Assembly (NCBI GenBank): GCA_963730365.1
Contig: CAVSRM010000008.1
Location: forward strand, 496,001 to 560,000
Source: Fodinibacter sp963730365
GTDB lineage: Bacteria > Actinomycetota > Actinomycetes > Actinomycetales > Dermatophilaceae
DNA length: 64,000 bases
Direction of reading: 5' to 3'
The position numbers and the translations under genes were made by a program. Positions 61,641-64,000 of this stretch are shown piece after piece (position 1 is the stretch's first letter; each line of letters begins with the position of its first letter). Under the pieces are notes generated by a model. That model worked only from the letters and a program-made list of their open reading frames with translations. It ran no database searches and was not told the DNA's origin.

Positions 61641-62785
61641 GACTGTGCGACCACACCGGCCACCGTCGCGACCGGCTCCGCGAAGGCATCGAGTGCCTCG
61701 GTGAGCGCCCTGACGTCCTCGGCCGTGACGTCGGTGTACAGCACGAAGCCGTCGGCGTCCCGGTGGGTCTCGAGGAGGTCGCCGAGGGCGTCGCCGCGGG
61801 CCTCGATGACCTCGACCAGCTCTGGGTCCTGCTCGACGAGGTAGGGGCGCAGCGCGGCGATGGCTGCCCTGGAGCCCTCGAAGTTGGCCTCGAAGTCGTA
61901 GAGGTCGGTGTGGCTGTAGCGCTCCTCCTCGCCGGTGATCTTGCCGGTGGCGATCTCGTCGAGGAGGGCCTTTGAGCCGTTGGCGAGCTGGAGCGGGTTG
62001 AGCTCGACCGCCTTGGCCAGGCCCACCAGTTCGGTGACGTCGGCCATCAGCCGGTCGGCCATCTCGGCGGAGTCGTCCTGGAGCCCGCTCTCCCACAGGT
62101 CCTTCTCGAGGCGGTGGTAGCCGGTGAACTCCATGCCGTCCTCGCTGACCTCCTCGCGGCCGTCGATCCTCGGGTCGAGGTCGCCGAAGGACTCCGCCAC
62201 CGGCTCGATCCGCTCCCAGTAGGACCGCGCGACGGGGTAGAGCTCCTTGGCCCCCTCGACGTCACCCGCCTTGACGAGCGCGACGAACTCCGCGGTGCGC
62301 TCGAGGAGGGCGTCGGACTGCGAACCGACGTAGCGCTGGTACGCGGTCACCGCGGCCTGGAGGTTCTCGTCCTCGGTCCGCGGCGCGGCGGAGGCTCCGC
62401 TGACGGTGAAGTCGGCGCGGATGCCGTCGCCGACCATGCCGGGCTTGCAGGCGGTCTCATAGGTGCCGGGCTCGGCGACCTCCACGTGGAAGGTGCGGGT
62501 GATGCCGGGGCCGATGTTCTCGACCTCGCCCAGGATGCGGTCACCCTCGGCATAGACGTAGAACTCGTTGACCTTGCTCCCGGTGTTGGTGATCTCGAAC
62601 TGGATCGTGCCGGCGTCGGCCTCGGTGCGCGAGACCTCGCAGGTCGTGTCGCCCGCCGCCACGGTCACCGGTCCACGGGCCGCGGCGGTGCCGCTGTCGG
62701 GGCTGGTACAGGCCGTGGTGATGAGGAGACCAGCGGCAGCGGCGAGGGCGCCGAGGGCGGAAGGGGTCCTCCGCACGCCTCTCAC
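61637..62785 (-). CDS. efeO: Iron uptake lipoprotein EfeO
   Basis: 382 residues. Lipoprotein signal with lipobox LITTAC (C26). The N-terminal cupredoxin domain (about 40-130, ending TACKPGMVGDGIRADFTVSG) is followed by the M75 peptidase-like domain with the HxxE iron-binding motif in GYHRLEKDLW. This is the full-length periplasmic form. GTG start 62785, overlapping the stop of the upstream cupredoxin gene. Its cupredoxin domain is strikingly similar to that neighbour. Confidence 0.93.
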   Translation of the reverse strand: MRGVRRTPSALGALAAAAGLLITTACTSPDSGTAAARGPVTVAAGDTTCEVSRTEADAGTIQFEITNTGSKVNEFYVYAEGDRILGEVENIGPGITRTFHVEVAEPGTYETACKPGMVGDGIRADFTVSGASAAPRTEDENLQAAVTAYQRYVGSQSDALLERTAEFVALVKAGDVEGAKELYPVARSYWERIEPVAESFGDLDPRIDGREEVSEDGMEFTGYHRLEKDLWESGLQDDSAEMADRLMADVTELVGLAKAVELNPLQLANGSKALLDEIATGKITGEEERYSHTDLYDFEANFEGSRAAIAALRPYLVEQDPELVEVIEARGDALGDLLETHRDADGFVLYTDVTAEDVRALTEALDAFAEPVATVAGVVAQS

Positions 62786-63171
62786 TGCACCGTGAAGTCA
62801 GCGCGGATGCCGTCGCCGGTCATCCCGGGCTTGCAGGCGCTCGTGTAGGTGCCCGCCTCCAGGTCCGTGACCGTGAGGGTGCGCGTGAGGCCCGGGCCGA
62901 TGTTCTCGACCTCGCCGACCACGTCGTCGCCGTCGTAGAGGTAGAACTCGTTGACCTTCGTGCCGGTGTTCGTCACGACGAAAGCGACACTTCCGGGCGC
63001 GGCGGTGGTCCCGGAGAGTTCGCACGCGTCGTCGGTGGCGCTGACCGTGACCGTGGTGTCGGCGCCGGCAGCCGCACCGGTTCCGTCGGACACCTCACCC
63101 TCGTCCGAACAGGCGCTGAGGGCGAGGGCCGCCGGCAGGGCGACGACGAGGGCGAGGGCGCGCAGGCGCAT
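62782..63171 (-). CDS. Stand-alone cupredoxin lipoprotein (EfeO N-domain paralogue)
   Basis: 129 residues: lipoprotein signal with LSAC lipobox (C21), then one cupredoxin domain. Its last 60 residues (VNEFYLYDGDDVVGEVENIGPG ... CKPGMTGDGIRADFTVQ) are near-identical in pattern to the cupredoxin domain of EfeO next door, showing a domain duplication. It lacks the M75 domain. It probably acts as an extra copper or iron-binding/electron-transfer partner in the Efe system. ATG start 63171, 101 bp after the efeU stop. Confidence 0.87.
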   Translation of the reverse strand: MRLRALALVVALPAALALSACSDEGEVSDGTGAAAGADTTVTVSATDDACELSGTTAAPGSVAFVVTNTGTKVNEFYLYDGDDVVGEVENIGPGLTRTLTVTDLEAGTYTSACKPGMTGDGIRADFTVQ

Positions 63172-63272
63172 CGGGGATCTCCTTGGGTGGCGGGTCAGCG
63201 TGGGCGGCGGTTCAGGTGCGAGGGACGAACGAAGTGTGCGGGGGGCCCGGGCGATGACCCGGGCCGGTCGGG

Positions 63273-64000
63273 TCAGGCCGACGCCGACTCCACCGTGCGC
63301 GCCTGCTCGGGGGCGGCGGCCGTGGTCCTGCGGGAGGGCCGCAGGAAGAAGTACATGACGACGACGACGTAGGTGCTCCACGCGACAGCCTGGAGGACCG
63401 TCGTCTGCGGGGTGAAGTTGAAGAATCCCTTGAGCAGGGCGGCGTACCAGGCCCCCGGGTCGACGGTGCCCGACACATCGAACGCGAGGGTGTTCAGGCC
63501 CGGGAGGAAGCCGGCCTCCTGCAGGTCGTGGATGCCGTAGGAGAGGATCCCCGCCGCCACGATGATGAGGGCGATACCGGTCCAGCGGAAGAACACGGCG
63601 AGGTTGATCCGGAGGGCACCCCGGTAGATGAGGTAGCCGAGCGCGATGGCCCCGGCGAAGCCGACGACCCAGCCGAGCAGCGGCAGGTTGTTCCCGGCGC
63701 CGGCGGCCTGCGCGGTGGCGTAGAAGAAGATGGCCGTCTCGAGGCCTTCCCTGCCCACCCCGAGGAAGCCGACGAAGGCCACCGCGAGCGGACCGAGGTC
63801 GAGCGCCTTGTCGAGCTTGCCCTTGAGCTCGCCGGAGATCGTGCGGGCCGCCGACTTCATCCAGAACACCATGGCCGTGACGAACCCGACCGCGATGATG
63901 CTGGCGGTGCCGCCGATGAGCTCCTGGGCCTCGAAGGAGAGCTGGCGGGTGCCGAAGGTGAGCATCGCCCCGAGCAGCACCGAGAGCGCGATGGCCGTTC
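63273..64000 (-). CDS. efeU: Ferrous iron permease EfeU, FTR1 family (5' part outside window)
   Basis: About 242 codons are visible; the N-terminus runs off the right edge. The frame is open to the end of the window, so no start is assigned (an internal GTG at 63980 is not the true start). The second iron-binding motif REGLE occurs in GVGREGLETAIFFYATAQ; the first RExxE copy would lie outside. Several hydrophobic spans follow, then a cytoplasmic tail ending RTVESASA. First gene of the visible efeU-cupredoxin-efeO-efeB operon. Confidence 0.92.
   Translation of the reverse strand, partial: TAIALSVLLGAMLTFGTRQLSFEAQELIGGTASIIAVGFVTAMVFWMKSAARTISGELKGKLDKALDLGPLAVAFVGFLGVGREGLETAIFFYATAQAAGAGNNLPLLGWVVGFAGAIALGYLIYRGALRINLAVFFRWTGIALIIVAAGILSYGIHDLQEAGFLPGLNTLAFDVSGTVDPGAWYAALLKGFFNFTPQTTVLQAVAWSTYVVVVMYFFLRPSRRTTAAAPEQARTVESASA

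Overview
The window looks like one chromosomal stretch of a high-GC Actinomycetota genome, most likely Micrococcales and possibly Intrasporangiaceae/Janibacter-like. The reasons are strongly GC-biased third codon positions, many GTG starts and ATGA/GTGA stop-start overlaps, a mycothiol-type maleylpyruvate-isomerase-like enzyme, an actinobacterial BsaP beside BioB, and a BkdABC-type 2-oxoacid dehydrogenase. The placement is inferred from gene content only. I see 64 protein genes (two cut by the window edges), no tRNA or rRNA gene, no CRISPR array, no insertion sequence or transposase, and no gene-free stretch over about 300 bp (the longest, about 270 bp, lie at 12234-12502 and 20305-20579).

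Layout. 1-8.5 kb: a CopD-like membrane protein running off the left edge, two small-molecule/START-type proteins, a MarR regulator with an upstream palindrome and its MFS pump, a second MFS protein, a glutaryl-CoA-dehydrogenase-like enzyme, and an uncharacterised 484-residue protein with a Rossmann-like segment. 8.6-12.2 kb: bkdA-bkdB-bkdC (E1 alpha, E1 beta, E2) without an E3. 12.5-14.3 kb: a membrane-anchored alpha/beta-hydrolase. 14.3-20.0 kb: a glycan-related block (GT2 synthase, DUF2064 protein, haem/molybdopterin membrane oxidoreductase, small membrane protein; divergent GT-C-like membrane protein; zinc-knuckle SDR epimerase) whose gene set resembles the mycobacterial Rv0536-Rv0541c region linked to methylthioxylose capping of lipoarabinomannan. 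20.0-27.5 kb: SH3-like mini-protein, DHA2 pump, VTT-domain protein, phospholipase-C-like phosphoesterase, HisC-like aminotransferase, holin-like membrane protein, galE.

27.7-34.9 kb: cydA-cydB-cydD-cydC (cytochrome bd oxidase and its ABC exporter) followed by a BlaI/M56 regulator-protease pair. The linker of CydD carries an in-frame palindromic insert. 35.0-43.9 kb: biotin genes in three blocks (bioB-bsaP; bioA; bioF-bioD), interrupted by an oppositely oriented PadR-DUF1048-ABC export operon, an FMN reductase, a DoxX protein and a PNPOx-fold protein. 43.9-49.1 kb: LMW phosphotyrosine phosphatase, purB, a YjbR protein, then csoR-copA with a textbook CsoR palindrome.

49.1-60.2 kb: housekeeping and membrane genes: VOC protein, SpoU/TrmH methyltransferase, two tandem PAP2 phosphatases, DUF1206 protein, HAD phosphatase, serS, LysE exporter, CPA1 antiporter, an internally deleted DinB-type gene, a diacylglycerol-kinase-family lipid kinase and zwf. 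60.4-64 kb: efeU (cut by the right edge), a stand-alone cupredoxin lipoprotein, efeO and efeB, which form a ferrous-iron/acid-type uptake operon. Metal handling recurs (CopD-like, CsoR-CopA, EfeUOB), as does respiratory chemistry (bd oxidase, molybdenum oxidoreductase). The three least explained items are the MTX-like glycan block with its built-in molybdopterin enzyme, the in-frame palindromic element in cydD, and the internally deleted DinB gene.
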